From assembly GCF_030297155.1 (NCBI RefSeq), contig NZ_AP028067.1:3038001-3102000 (forward strand): 64,000 nucleotides of DNA, given 5' to 3'. Numbering within the stretch: position 1 is the stretch's first letter; every line of letters begins with the position of its first letter. This DNA comes from Vibrio sp. FE10. GTDB lineage: Bacteria > Pseudomonadota > Gammaproteobacteria > Enterobacterales > Vibrionaceae. The notes below the pieces were generated by a model. It was given only the letters and a program-made list of their open reading frames with translations, was not told the origin of the DNA and ran no database searches. The position numbers and the translations under genes were made by a program. This document shows positions 8,603-32,049 of this stretch, piece after piece.

Positions 8603-9763
8603 TTAGATTACTTCAATTAGGCCAGCGCCGTCTTTCGCTTGGCACACATAAATCGATTCTTTTAGGCCAGTCGCTGCTTGGTATTTCTGTTCTACCGTTG
8701 TTTTAATTTCATCCACTAAAGCAGGCGGAACCAATGCCACGATGCAACCACCAAAACCACCGCCCGTCATGCGCACGCCACCTTGGTCACCAATCACGTC
8801 TTTGACCATATCAACCAGAGTGTCGACTTCTTTGACTGTGATTTCAAAATCGTCTCGCATTGAAGCATGAGATTCAGCCATCAACTCGCCCATACGCTTC
8901 ATATCATGAGTGCGCAGAGCTTGAGCCGCTTCAACCGTACGGTCATTTTCTGTAATCACGTGACGAGCGCGCTTAGCGACCATCTCATCAAGTTCAGACT
9001 CTTTGGCATTGAACTGTTCAATCGTCACATCACGCAAGGCTGGAACACCAAAGATGCGTGCAGCTTCTTCACATTGTTCACGACGCGTGTTGTATTCACT
9101 GTCGACCAAACCACGTTTCTTGTTTGAATTGATGATAACCACCGCCATGTCTTCAGGCATTGAAACCGCTTGAGTCTCTAGGCTACGACAATCCAACAGC
9201 ATCGCATGGTTTGCACGACCTTCAGCTGAGATCATTTGATCCATGATGCCGCAGTTACAACCAACGAATTCGTTTTCCGCTTGTTGACCATTCAGAGCAA
9301 CTTCAGCTTGGCTGATCTCTAGGTTATACAACACCTTAAATGTCTGACCGATGACAACTTCTAATGCCGCAGAAGAACTTAAACCGGCACCTTGAGGCAC
9401 GTTGCCCGTTACCGAGATGTCTGCACCTTTAAACTCAAAGCCACGACCCATTAGGCACTTCACAACACCACGAATGTAGTTCGCCCACATCTTGTCCTGT
9501 TGGAATGTGATCTCTTGAGTGATATCGAATTCGTCTACTGCATTGTCATAGTCAACAGACACAACACGAACGATGTTGTCGTCACGCTTCGCTGCTGCAA
9601 CAACCGTTTGGTAGTTAATGGCACACGGTAGAACAAAACCATCGTTGTAGTCAGTGTGCTCGCCAATCAGGTTCACACGACCCGGAGCTTGCACGATGTG
9701 AGTCGCTTGATAACCAAGGACTTGCTCAAAAGATGCTTTCACGTTTTGGATTAGATCAGACAT
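8603..9763 (-). CDS. galK: Galactokinase
   Basis: 386 residues. It phosphorylates alpha-D-galactose to galactose-1-phosphate, the first committed Leloir step. GHMP-kinase motifs are in order: the galactokinase signature [19 protein letters not shown] (about residues 28-46), the ATP-binding [13 protein letters not shown] (about 125-137), and the C-terminal motif 3 [13 protein letters not shown]. The catalytic aspartate lies in NCGIMDQM. The ATG follows GCAGAGAG. It sits between galT and galM in the leftward operon. A 190-bp gap containing a repeat element separates it from galT, which is longer than in enteric gal operons. Confidence 0.97.
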   Translation of the reverse strand: MSDLIQNVKASFEQVLGYQATHIVQAPGRVNLIGEHTDYNDGFVLPCAINYQTVVAAAKRDDNIVRVVSVDYDNAVDEFDITQEITFQQDKMWANYIRGVVKCLMGRGFEFKGADISVTGNVPQGAGLSSSAALEVVIGQTFKVLYNLEISQAEVALNGQQAENEFVGCNCGIMDQMISAEGRANHAMLLDCRSLETQAVSMPEDMAVVIINSNKKRGLVDSEYNTRREQCEEAARIFGVPALRDVTIEQFNAKESELDEMVAKRARHVITENDRTVEAAQALRTHDMKRMGELMAESHASMRDDFEITVKEVDTLVDMVKDVIGDQGGVRMTGGGFGGCIVALVPPALVDEIKTTVEQKYQAATGLKESIYVCQAKDGAGLIEVI

Positions 9764-9849
9764 AAGTAAACTCTCTGCTTAAACTCTTTAATCAATTGGT
9801 TATGGCCCCTTTACGGCACCACTTTAATTCTTTTAGATTACCAACTCCT

Positions 9850-9946
9850 TTGTTCCTCACTCTCGGGATTGACGCTAAACGTTTCAATGAAACTGTCATT
9901 CCAGAATCGAGGAACGAGATATCAGGAATCTCGCTCGTTATCTACG
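9850..9946. repeat. Dispersed palindromic repeat in the galT-galK gap
   Basis: It contains CTCGGGATTGACG on the left and GTCATTCCAGAATCGAGG with GAGATATCAGGAATCTCGCT on the right, closely matching the right arm at 11173-11215. A core TAAACGTTT in the middle resembles half of a LacI-family operator. The element sits between cistrons of the gal operon. Confidence 0.65.
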
Positions 9947-9956
9947 AAGCAACGTA

Positions 9957-11009
9957 TTACTGCTCTTTGTAATGAACGTCACTCAAATCACGAAGACGTT
10001 GCGCGGCTTGTTCTGCGGTTAAATCACGTTGAGATTCAGCCAACATTTCGTAGCCCACCATGAACTTACGAACCGATGCGCTACGCAGTAGCGGCGGGTA
10101 GAACAAAGCGTGCAGCTGCCAATGATCGATGTCGGTGCCTTCTTCGAAGAACGGCGCATAGTGCCAACCCATCGAGTACGGGAATGAACACTGGAACAAG
10201 TTGTCGTAACGGCTAGTCAGCTTCTTGATTGCCAGCGCCAAGTCATCACGCTGCTCGTCCGTCAATTCACTCATGCGGCGGATGTGCGTTTTTGGTAGCA
10301 ACATGGTTTCGAATGGCCACGCCGCCCAGTAAGGCACTACAGCAATCCAATGTTCAGTTTCAACCACAGTGCGAGAGCCGTCTTTCATTTCAGCTTCAAC
10401 GTAATCGACTAACAGGTTCGAACTTTGCTGGTCGAAGTACTCTTTCAGTAGCTTTTCTTTACGTTCAATCTCGTTTGGCAGAAAGCTGTTCGCCCAAATT
10501 TGACCGTGTGGGTGAGGCTGAGAACAGCCCATGGTCTCGCCTTTGTTCTCGAAGGCTTGCACCCATAGGTAATCTTTACCCAGCTCTTCAATCTGTTCAT
10601 TCCAGGTATCGATAACACCACGAATCTTATTTACCGGGAGCTCCGGCAGCGTTTTGCTATGGTCCGGAGAGAAACAGATAACACGGCTCAACCCGCGAAC
10701 ACCTTGAGTCTTGAATAGAGGGTTTTCAGACTCTGGAGCGTCAGGTGAATCAGGCATCAACGCCGCGAAATCATTACTGAATACATAAGTGCCGTCGTAA
10801 TCTGGGTTTTCGTCACCCGAGATACGTGTGTTAGTTGGGCACAAGAAACACTCTTTCTCATACGCTGGAAGCTGCGCAGTCGATGGCTTTTCATCTTGGC
10901 CACTCCACGGACGTTTTGCGCGGTGCGGTGATACCAAGATCCACTGACCCGTTAATGGGTTATAACGACGGTGCGGGTGGTCTACTGGGTTAAATTCAAC
11001 TTTTGACAT
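9957..11009 (-). CDS. galT: Galactose-1-phosphate uridylyltransferase
   Basis: 350 residues, class I GalT. It transfers UMP from UDP-glucose to galactose-1-phosphate, giving UDP-galactose and glucose-1-phosphate. The active-site HPHGQIW motif with its nucleophilic histidine is present at about residues 164-170 ([12 protein letters not shown]). N-terminal CFLCPTN gives zinc-ligand cysteines, and a later [15 protein letters not shown] segment is typical. Start ATG 11009. It lies downstream of galE in the leftward operon; the stop codon falls just after a dispersed repeat in the adjoining gap. Confidence 0.97.
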   Translation of the reverse strand: MSKVEFNPVDHPHRRYNPLTGQWILVSPHRAKRPWSGQDEKPSTAQLPAYEKECFLCPTNTRISGDENPDYDGTYVFSNDFAALMPDSPDAPESENPLFKTQGVRGLSRVICFSPDHSKTLPELPVNKIRGVIDTWNEQIEELGKDYLWVQAFENKGETMGCSQPHPHGQIWANSFLPNEIERKEKLLKEYFDQQSSNLLVDYVEAEMKDGSRTVVETEHWIAVVPYWAAWPFETMLLPKTHIRRMSELTDEQRDDLALAIKKLTSRYDNLFQCSFPYSMGWHYAPFFEEGTDIDHWQLHALFYPPLLRSASVRKFMVGYEMLAESQRDLTAEQAAQRLRDLSDVHYKEQ

Positions 11010-11070
11010 GTTTAGATTGCTCTCAAATTTTGTGTCTTGGTCAATTCACCAAGATGAATAATTCTTCTAC

Positions 11071-11215
11071 AAGGAGATTCCCTATCACGCTCGTGCCTCG
11101 CTGTAGGGAATGACGTGTAATCTCGTTGTGCTATTTGTGCTAAGGCAACCGCTTCATAGCCTTATGCTCATCCGTCATTCCAGAATAGAGGGACGAGATA
11201 TCTGGAATCTCGCTT
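11071..11215. repeat. Large inverted repeat (MITE/REP-like) in the galE-galT gap
   Basis: Outer arms GAGATTCC (11074-11081) and GGAATCTC (11204-11211), and inner arms GGAATGACG (11107-11115) and CGTCATTCC (11173-11181), are all perfect. They form one 138-bp inverted structure. The right arm recurs in the galT-galK gap. The structure is typical of short non-autonomous palindromic repeats in Vibrio genomes and contains no ORF. Confidence 0.7.
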
Positions 11216-11290
11216 TTCTCATCTCTTATCTCTGCTTTCCCAAAGAAATCGGAGATGCAGCCAACAACGCTGTGGCTTCAATTACACAGG

Positions 11291-12301
11291 CTAGTAACCG
11301 TTCGGGTTATTCGACTGCCAGTTCCACGTATCTGCCGTCATTTCCATCACGCTGCGTGTCGCTTTCCAGCCTAGCTCGCGTTCCGCTTTTTCTGTGCTTG
11401 CCCAACATTCGGCAATGTCGCCAGCGCGGCGCGGACACAGTTCGTAAGGAACAGGCTTACCCGATGCTTGTGCAAAGGCTTCTACCATCTCAAGTACACT
11501 TGAACCCTTGCCAGTACCTAGGTTGTAAATATGCAGGCCAGCTTTCTCACCCACGGCTTTTAACGCAGCGACATGGCCGTCAGCCAAATCCATTACGTGG
11601 ATATAGTCACGAACGCCCGTACCATCAACGGTTGGGTAATCGTTTCCAAAGATAGAAAGTTTGTCTCTGCGGCCTACTGCTACTTGAGCAATAAACGGCA
11701 TTAGGTTGTTTGGGATACCTTGTGGATCTTCGCCCATGGTGCCTGATGGGTGTGCGCCAACAGGGTTGAAGTAGCGCAGTAACGTCACGCTCCAGTCGTT
11801 TTCAGCGTTGAACAAATCGCTCAAACACTCTTCCACCATATATTTGCTGCGGCCATAAGGGTTGGTCGTGTCACCGGTTGGTGAGCTTTCGGTAATTGGT
11901 ACAATCTCAGGGTCGCCGTAAACCGTTGCTGAAGAGCTAAATACGATGCTTTTCACGCCTGCTTTTTTCATGCTACGCGCCAATACCAGTGAGCCATTGA
12001 CGTTGTTATCGTAGTATTCCAGAGGTTTAGCGACCGATTCCCCTACCGCTTTAAGGCCAGCAAAGTGAATCACGGCTTGAATGTCGGTTTCTGAAAATAC
12101 TTTATCTAGAAAAGATTCATCACGAATGTCACCAAGGTAGAAAGTTGGTCGCTGTCCGGTTAACGATTCAATTCGTTCCAGTACCAGCTCTTTACTGTTG
12201 CAAAGGTTATCGACAATGATTGGTTCCATGCCTGCCTGTATCATTTGAATGCATGTATGACTTCCGATGTAACCCATGCCGCCCGTAACCAGTACTTTCA
12301 C
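11291..12301 (-). CDS. galE: UDP-glucose 4-epimerase
   Basis: 336 residues, extended short-chain dehydrogenase. It interconverts UDP-galactose and UDP-glucose, closing the Leloir cycle. The NAD-binding GGMGYIGSHT loop is at the N-terminus. The catalytic Ser/Thr and YxxxK are seen as SSSATVYG and NPYGRSKYMVEE. The C-terminus carries the sugar-binding region FNPVGAHPSG. I chose GTG 12301, preceded by GAGAGG; a TTG six bases upstream is possible but less well spaced. First gene of galETKM, with a GalR operator and a CRP-like site 100-140 bp upstream. Confidence 0.96.
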   Translation of the reverse strand: MKVLVTGGMGYIGSHTCIQMIQAGMEPIIVDNLCNSKELVLERIESLTGQRPTFYLGDIRDESFLDKVFSETDIQAVIHFAGLKAVGESVAKPLEYYDNNVNGSLVLARSMKKAGVKSIVFSSSATVYGDPEIVPITESSPTGDTTNPYGRSKYMVEECLSDLFNAENDWSVTLLRYFNPVGAHPSGTMGEDPQGIPNNLMPFIAQVAVGRRDKLSIFGNDYPTVDGTGVRDYIHVMDLADGHVAALKAVGEKAGLHIYNLGTGKGSSVLEMVEAFAQASGKPVPYELCPRRAGDIAECWASTEKAERELGWKATRSVMEMTADTWNWQSNNPNGY

Positions 12302-12403
12302 AATCAACCTCTCTTTGTTGTCATTCTTGGCATCATTCGAACCGATACTCGGTGGATTGGCGCCGTGTTATAGAAATAGTAGCAGTCATTTTGGCTACAA
12401 TTC

Positions 12404-12438
12404 TGTGATCAAAACCACGAAGTGTAAACGTTTACACT
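12404..12438. promoter_or_regulatory. GalR operator and CRP-like site before galE
   Basis: AGTGTAAACGTTTACACT (12421-12438) is a perfect 18-bp palindrome and fits the GalR/GalS operator consensus. Immediately beside it, TGTGATCAAAACCACG (12404-12419) matches the CRP consensus fully in one half and three of five bases in the other. This is consistent with galactose induction plus catabolite control of galETKM. Confidence 0.75.
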
Positions 12439-12566
12439 AACTTTCACAGAGCATAGAGACCAACACATAGAAATAACCAATGGGCATTTACATCTAATTC
12501 ATTGAATTTTAATAAGATAATTATAGATAGTTGAATTTGCGATATAGGGTGGGAGTTAAGGATTTA

Positions 12567-12582
12567 TTTTACTAAAAGTTAA
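12567..12582. promoter_or_regulatory. Candidate EbgR half-operators upstream of ebgR
   Basis: TTTTACTAAAAGTTAA here, and TTTTACTAAAG again at 12641-12651, share the arm TTTTACTAA of the perfect palindrome before ebgA. This suggests autoregulation of ebgR. Confidence 0.4.
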
Positions 12583-12684
12583 TGCAATGACGTCCAGTTT
12601 GATTACAATAGGTCAGTAGAATAAAGAGGTGCATTGCATTTTTTACTAAAGATGTATTTTCCAAGCAACGCAATGTTCCAATAA

Positions 12685-13680
<996 letters not shown>

Positions 13681-13704
13681 TCATATAAATCAAATATATA
13701 AAAT

Positions 13705-13736
13705 AAGGTCACCTTTATTGAAGGTGGCCTTTTTTA
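13705..13736 (+). terminator. Rho-independent terminator of ebgR
   Basis: AAGGTCACCTT and AAGGTGGCCTT arms (one G-U-type pair) around TATTG, followed by six T. It separates ebgR from the ebgA promoter. Confidence 0.85.
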
Positions 13737-13816
13737 TGTCTTTCATATACGCCTACATACGCATATATCCCTTCTCAAATACTCACCTAAATCACCAAAT
13801 GGCATTCTTTTAAGTG

Positions 13817-17577
<3,761 letters not shown>

Positions 17578-17624
17578 GCTACTGAAGCCAAACAGCCGAA
17601 AGCAGCAACAACAAGATCTATTCA

Positions 17625-17666
17625 CAGTGTGTACCGAGCCTTGCCGTTCAAGGCTCAGTCACACTG
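17625..17666 (+). other. Intercistronic hairpin between ebgC and ygjI
   Basis: Nested arms CAGTGTG/CACACTG (17625-17631, 17660-17666) and GAGCCTTG/CAAGGCTC (17636-17643, 17649-17656) around CCGTT. There is no T tract, so it looks like an mRNA processing or stability element rather than a terminator. Confidence 0.55.
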
Positions 17667-17730
17667 CATAACGCCTTTACGCTTCTTCCCTACAAGGAAG
17701 CTTAAAGAAATAACGACTATAATTACGTGA

Positions 17731-19170
<1,440 letters not shown>

Positions 19171-19218
19171 GTTCAAAGCTTCGCTAGATGATGAATCTAT
19201 AAAAATCGTACAAATCAA

Positions 19219-19246
19219 TAAGCGCCTTCGTGGCGCTTTTTTTTGT
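19219..19246 (+). terminator. Rho-independent terminator of the ebgA-ebgC-ygjI unit
   Basis: AAGCGCC and GGCGCTT arms with a TTCGT loop, followed by an uninterrupted run of T. It ends the first permease transcript. Confidence 0.9.
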
Positions 19247-21202
<1,956 letters not shown>

Positions 21203-21262
21203 TGTTCTCTTTACCTTGGTTTTAACCTTGACTTTGGCTTTAATCTTGATTTGAACTCTCTT

Positions 21263-21293
21263 AGGCACTCACTATTTGGCGAGTGCCTTTTTA
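21263..21293 (+). terminator. Rho-independent terminator after second permease
   Basis: AGGCACTC (21263-21270) and GAGTGCCT (21281-21288) with a 10-nt loop and a short T tract. Confidence 0.85.
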
Positions 21294-21435
21294 TTCGCTT
21301 CCCTTTTTTCTTATCGCAGCTCCCCACATCCTATTTATCGAGCTATTCCTTTCATTAGAATTAGATTCACAACACCGATACATCCCTCGCCTGATATTTG
21401 TTTATAAGTTCAACTAAAACCCAAAATAAATCACA

Positions 21436-21449
21436 AGTAAACATTTACT
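21436..21449. promoter_or_regulatory. Candidate EbgR-type operator upstream of ygjJ
   Basis: AGTAAACATTTACT is a palindrome broken only at its central two bases and followed by AAAAA. It shares AGTAAA/TTTACT arms with the ebgA operator. A CRP-like half site, GATCACAC, lies ten bases downstream. It is about 170 bp upstream of ygjJ. Confidence 0.45.
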
Positions 21450-21549
21450 AAAAACAGATCACACTTTTAGGTTTATTTAATTTTAAACACAAAAATAATC
21501 ATTAATATTGGTTTTGCGATCGTAAGTGACCTGACCATATACGCCTTGA

Positions 21550-22686
<1,137 letters not shown>

Positions 22687-22689
22687 TAA

Positions 22690-25083
<2,394 letters not shown>

Positions 25084-25145
25084 ATCGAACCTATACCTGT
25101 CTTCTGGAATTCAATGAAAAGATAACCTCATAAATTTCAGGCTTT

Positions 25146-25177
25146 GGCACTCAGTATCTCGCTGAGTGCCTTTTTTA
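25146..25177. terminator. Terminator between ygjK and lacZ
   Basis: GGCACTCAG (25146-25154) and CTGAGTGCC (25162-25170) with a short loop and six T on the plus strand. It terminates ygjJK and lies in the convergent gap with lacZ. Confidence 0.85.
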
Positions 25178-25218
25178 TACCTGAAGCTAAATAAGCGAAC
25201 AAACAAACAGTTAGACTA

Positions 25219-25250
25219 TTTGGCCTACCATGATCCTTTTACTCTATTCG
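25219..25250 (+). repeat. Dispersed TTGGCCTA motif, copy 2
   Basis: TTTGGCCTACCATGATCC then TTTTACTCTATTCGCTG. It matches copy 1 over about 25 bp, and its CTATTCGCTG tail matches copy 3 near 34844. Confidence 0.6.
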
Positions 25251-25257
25251 CTGCACG

Positions 25258-28422
<3,165 letters not shown>

Positions 28423-28534
28423 TCAAAGTGAATCATTGCAAGTAATACTTAGTGCAGAGTGCTTAAACCGCGCTTGGGACGCGACAAACGCCGACGAAAT
28501 AACACTAGCAATGACAAACTTAGAAAAAGTAGAA

Positions 28535-28557
28535 GCCGCAGCGAGAACCGCTGCGGC
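28535..28557 (-). other. Intercistronic hairpin between binding protein and lacZ
   Basis: GCCGCAGCG and CGCTGCGGC, a perfect 9-bp GC-rich stem with a 5-nt loop, 11 bases after the binding-protein stop. On the minus strand it is followed by TTCTACTTTTTC, so it may be a weak terminator or an mRNA 3'-end stabiliser. Confidence 0.6.
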
Positions 28558-28567
28558 GAATAACACA

Positions 28568-29794
28568 TTATTTAAAGGCGCGCTTACTCACCTTATCGAG
28601 TTTCTTCAATATTTTTTCGATGCGATCAGGGTGAACCATAAACTCTTGGAAGCCCTTCATGCCTTCTTTGGCCATCGCAGGATCGGTATCGCGGTCATAG
28701 AACTGAGCCGTACCATCGGTAGAAGCCAGCATTGCCACGCCTTTATCTAAGAACGGATCAGACTTTGCTTTGGCTTTATTGTTGGTCGGGATTTGTAGCA
28801 GCATCTCATTGATAAGTTGCTGATTTTCCGCACGCGCAACAAACTCTAGGAACTTACGCGCATCTTCCTTATTTTTCGCTTTAGAAGGGATGTGCAACGT
28901 ATCCATTGGCGCATCTTCTGACATCGGAACACTTGGATCGATCACTGGGAATTGGAAGAAGTCCATCTTGCCATCTAATTCAGCCGGGAAGTTTGGCGTA
29001 ATGAAGTTACCCATTAGATACATCGCTGCCTTGCCGTTGTACAAGAATGGTTGAGCTTCTTGCCAAGAATAAGAAGCGTGATTTTCTAAGTAGTAACCAG
29101 GCTCAACAAGCTCTGCCCAGTTAGCGAACGTTTTCTTCACTCGCTCGTCAGAATAAGGCACCTTGCCTTCCATCAACTGAATGTGAAAATCCAAGCCGTT
29201 GGTACGCATGTTGATGTAATCAAACCAACCTGCTGCAGTCCACAGGTACTTAGTACCAATCGCAAACGGTGCAACCCCATTTTCTTTAAGCGTTGCCGAT
29301 GCCGATTTCAAATCATCCCATGTTTTAGGTTCAGCAATTCCATACTGCTCAAAGATATCTTTGCGGTAGTAGATACCCCATTGATAATACGTATATGGCA
29401 CACCAAATTGCTTGCCGTTGACCGTCATTGCAGGTGCGGCTGACGCAAAATCTTGCTGCATATTGTTGTCAGCCCAAATGTCACTCACATCTTCGAACAA
29501 GCCACGGTCAACGAATGCTTTCATTCGGTTACCCGCATACCAAAAAACCACATCCGGCGGCGAAGTGACCAACCAATTACGAATCGTTGTTTTATACGAC
29601 TCGTGATCGTACAAGTTGTACTTGACCGTAATATCTGGGTTTTCTTTTTCAAAGCGGTTGATGATTTCACCCCACGCTTCTTTCGGCGCAGGATCAGATG
29701 CATCTGAGTTAATGACTAAGGTTCCTGCAAACGCTGTTGTAGAAACGGAGGCAGCAAGCACTGCCGTAGCAGCGATATGTTTCACGTATTTCAT
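28568..29794 (-). CDS. Sugar ABC transporter substrate-binding protein
   Basis: 408 residues, family 1 extracellular solute-binding protein of carbohydrate uptake (CUT1) systems. It has an N-terminal signal peptide with cleavage after AFA near residue 23 and a mature start GTLVINSDASDP. Typical pieces are the early NSDASDPAPKEAWGEIINRFEK segment and the AAMYLMGNFITP region after the hinge. Together with the two permeases upstream and the divergent ATPase it forms a complete importer. Association with lacZ points to a beta-galactoside (lactose or galacto-oligosaccharide) ligand, which is an inference from context. Confidence 0.9.
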   Translation of the reverse strand: MKYVKHIAATAVLAASVSTTAFAGTLVINSDASDPAPKEAWGEIINRFEKENPDITVKYNLYDHESYKTTIRNWLVTSPPDVVFWYAGNRMKAFVDRGLFEDVSDIWADNNMQQDFASAAPAMTVNGKQFGVPYTYYQWGIYYRKDIFEQYGIAEPKTWDDLKSASATLKENGVAPFAIGTKYLWTAAGWFDYINMRTNGLDFHIQLMEGKVPYSDERVKKTFANWAELVEPGYYLENHASYSWQEAQPFLYNGKAAMYLMGNFITPNFPAELDGKMDFFQFPVIDPSVPMSEDAPMDTLHIPSKAKNKEDARKFLEFVARAENQQLINEMLLQIPTNNKAKAKSDPFLDKGVAMLASTDGTAQFYDRDTDPAMAKEGMKGFQEFMVHPDRIEKILKKLDKVSKRAFK

Positions 29795-29936
29795 ATTGAG
29801 GTCCTTGTTATAGAGCTAAGCTCACTAAGTCCAATTTTTATTGTTTTGTCTCGTAGGGTTATGCGTGTTTTATCTTGTTGTTTAGTGTTGTTGGGTGTCG
29901 CTGTTTAGTGTTCATCAAAGATGAATTGATTGGCTT

Positions 29937-29962
29937 AGAGGCAACAATAATTTGCTGCCTCT
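29937..29962 (-). other. Intercistronic hairpin upstream of the binding-protein gene
   Basis: AGAGGCA and TGCCTCT arms extended by CAA/TTG after one mismatch, with no T tract. It lies between the last permease stop and the binding-protein gene, where many CUT1 operons have a processing or stability element that raises binding-protein levels. Confidence 0.5.
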
Positions 29963-29981
29963 ACTCCGGTTTATTTAGTTT

Positions 29982-30833
29982 CTAACCTTTAGTCGCACCA
30001 AGCGTCAGGCCAGCAATAAAATGTTTCTGCATGGTGAAGAACAGCACGACTGGTGGAATGGCTGCCACGACCGCTCCGGCAGACATAAACTGCCAAGACG
30101 CCAACCACTGGCCTTGCAGTGAGCTCAACCCCGCAGTTACCGGGCGAACGTCATCACTCTGAACCAGTACTAGTGCCCAGAAGAAATCGTTCCAAATAAA
30201 GGTAAACACCAATACTGCTAGCGCAGCTAATGCAGGGCGAACCAAAGGCAGCACCACGTGCCAGAATATTTTCCATTCACTCACCCCTTCAACACGCGCT
30301 GCTTCAATCAAGGCATCGGGAATGCCAACAATAAAGTTCCGCATGAACAAGGTACAAAAGCCGGCTTGGAAAGCGATATGGAAGAAAATCAACGCCCAGT
30401 GGGTATCGTAGAGACCAAGACCAATAGTTAAATCACGTACTGGAATCATCAAGATTTGGAACGGAACAAAGTTGCCCGCGATGAACATCGCAAAGATCCA
30501 CACATTGGCTTTGAAGTTGTATTTCGCCAAGGCGTACCCGGCCAAAGTCGAGAGTGCGACAGCCCCTGCGACCGCTGGCAGTGTGATGATCAAGCTATTG
30601 ATTAAGTACTGCCCCATTGAGGTCGAGGTAAAAACTTGGGTGTAGTTCTCAATGAACTGAATCTCGCTCGGCCAGCCCCAGTAATTACCTTTGTTGATGT
30701 CATCCATCGAACGAATCGACGTCATCATCACGGCGATTAGCGGTAATAACCACATCACGATCGAGATCGGTAACGCGACTCGATAGCTAATATTAGTAAA
30801 GCGACCGGCTTTTTGAATTGGTTGCGGAAACAT
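29982..30833 (-). CDS. Sugar ABC transporter permease (MalG type)
   Basis: 283 residues with six predicted membrane helices. The EAA loop that docks the ATPase is EAARVEGVSEWKIFWHVVLPL at about residues 190-210 (quoted to show the core EAA...G). Second permease of the heterodimeric CUT1 importer. The ATG overlaps the stop of the preceding permease gene by one base (TAATG), so the two are translationally coupled. Ends LTLGATKG, as MalG-like proteins usually do. Confidence 0.92.
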   Translation of the reverse strand: MFPQPIQKAGRFTNISYRVALPISIVMWLLPLIAVMMTSIRSMDDINKGNYWGWPSEIQFIENYTQVFTSTSMGQYLINSLIITLPAVAGAVALSTLAGYALAKYNFKANVWIFAMFIAGNFVPFQILMIPVRDLTIGLGLYDTHWALIFFHIAFQAGFCTLFMRNFIVGIPDALIEAARVEGVSEWKIFWHVVLPLVRPALAALAVLVFTFIWNDFFWALVLVQSDDVRPVTAGLSSLQGQWLASWQFMSAGAVVAAIPPVVLFFTMQKHFIAGLTLGATKG

Positions 30834-31753
30834 TATTTTTCACTCCTTAACATGCGCCACAAGAAGTAAGCGATATAGATATCCATAATCAGAAACAGCA
30901 CCACAGACACCGCCGCACCGTAACCCATTCGATAGTTAAAAATAGACTCTTCATACATTTGATACGCCAGTACCGTCGAGCTTCCCCAAGGTCCACCCGC
31001 CGTCATGGTTGCCACTAAATCGAAAGAGCGAAGAGCACCAATCACGGTCACGACCACAGCAATAAACGTCGCGGGTCTTAGTTGAGGAAGAACTACATAC
31101 CAGAGCATGCGCCACTTCTTTGCACCATCCAGTCGCGCCGCTTCTAATTGCTCTGGGTCGAGATTGTTCAACCCCGTGAGATATAAGATCATGCAATAAG
31201 AAATTTGTGGCCATAGGCCCGCGGCAATGATTCCGTAGGTCACATAGTCTTCATCAGCAAGTATTGAAACGGGCTCAAAACCGAAGGCACCCAGTACCAT
31301 GTTGAAAAGACCAAATGACGGGTCATAGAACCAAGAAAATACGAGGCCGACCACCACTTGAGAAATAACAAAGGGGAAAAAGAATAAGGATTTAACGACA
31401 CGAATGCCTTTCACTTGTTGGTTTAAGAAAAGGGCAATCGCCAAACCACAAGGTGGCGCGAGCATAAAAAAGATCAACCAAAGAAAGTTATTCGTTAAGG
31501 AGGTGTAGAACGCCTCTGAGTCAAACAGCTCGCGATAGTTCTCTAGCCCTACCCACTCTTTCTCACCGAGCCCGTCCCACTCAAAGAAACTGAGCCAAAT
31601 GCTGTCCAAGATCGGATAAACAACATAGAGAGAAAAGATGGCGATAGCAGGTGCCAAGAACAACCAAGGCGATACCTTAGAACTAATACGTCTTTTCTTC
31701 TTAGCCGATGGGATGCGATTTTCTGGGTATATCGTTTTCACAGATTGCTCCAT
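30833..31753 (-). CDS. Sugar ABC transporter permease (MalF type)
   Basis: 306 residues. An N-terminal basic cytosolic segment (KKKRRISSK) precedes six helices. The EAA loop reads EAARLDGAKKWRMLWYVVLP. Partner of the MalG-type permease in the same importer. First gene of the leftward unit MalF-MalG-binding protein-lacZ. The promoter region holds a LacI-family palindrome shared with the divergent ATPase gene. The ATG follows GGAATTCCGGGAA. Confidence 0.92.
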   Translation of the reverse strand: MEQSVKTIYPENRIPSAKKKRRISSKVSPWLFLAPAIAIFSLYVVYPILDSIWLSFFEWDGLGEKEWVGLENYRELFDSEAFYTSLTNNFLWLIFFMLAPPCGLAIALFLNQQVKGIRVVKSLFFFPFVISQVVVGLVFSWFYDPSFGLFNMVLGAFGFEPVSILADEDYVTYGIIAAGLWPQISYCMILYLTGLNNLDPEQLEAARLDGAKKWRMLWYVVLPQLRPATFIAVVVTVIGALRSFDLVATMTAGGPWGSSTVLAYQMYEESIFNYRMGYGAAVSVVLFLIMDIYIAYFLWRMLRSEK

Positions 31754-31903
31754 TTCCCGGAATTCCTTGTCTTCAAAGCTTCATTTACTATTTGATAAAT
31801 TTCCACCTAGATTTCTAAATTTAATCTAGCAACTCAGCATTTATGGTAATTACGTTCAAATATTAGGCTTATTGATAATATTACGCACAGTTATGTTTTA
31901 ATT

Positions 31904-31921
31904 TTGTAAACGTTTCCACAA
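31904..31921. promoter_or_regulatory. LacI-family operator in the divergent ABC/ATPase promoter
   Basis: TTGTAAACGTTTCCACAA, a palindrome with one mismatched pair and the AAACGTTT core of GalR-type sites. It lies 150 bp from each divergent start and could control both sides. Which of the four local LacI-family proteins binds it cannot be read from sequence; GalR is the best match. Confidence 0.6.
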
Positions 31922-32049
31922 AAATCAGTATGATTTGTAAAATTTGTATGACCCCGATCAATAATTTATCCGAGGCATCTAACAAATTTCTGATGAAAGC
32001 GTATGTTTTAAAGGCAAAGTGATGTAGTCCAACGAAGCAAGGAGAGAGC

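Noticed and set aside
10229..10615. 128-codon frame opposite galT
   Set aside because: Lies wholly inside galT on the other strand and has low-complexity, non-protein-like composition.
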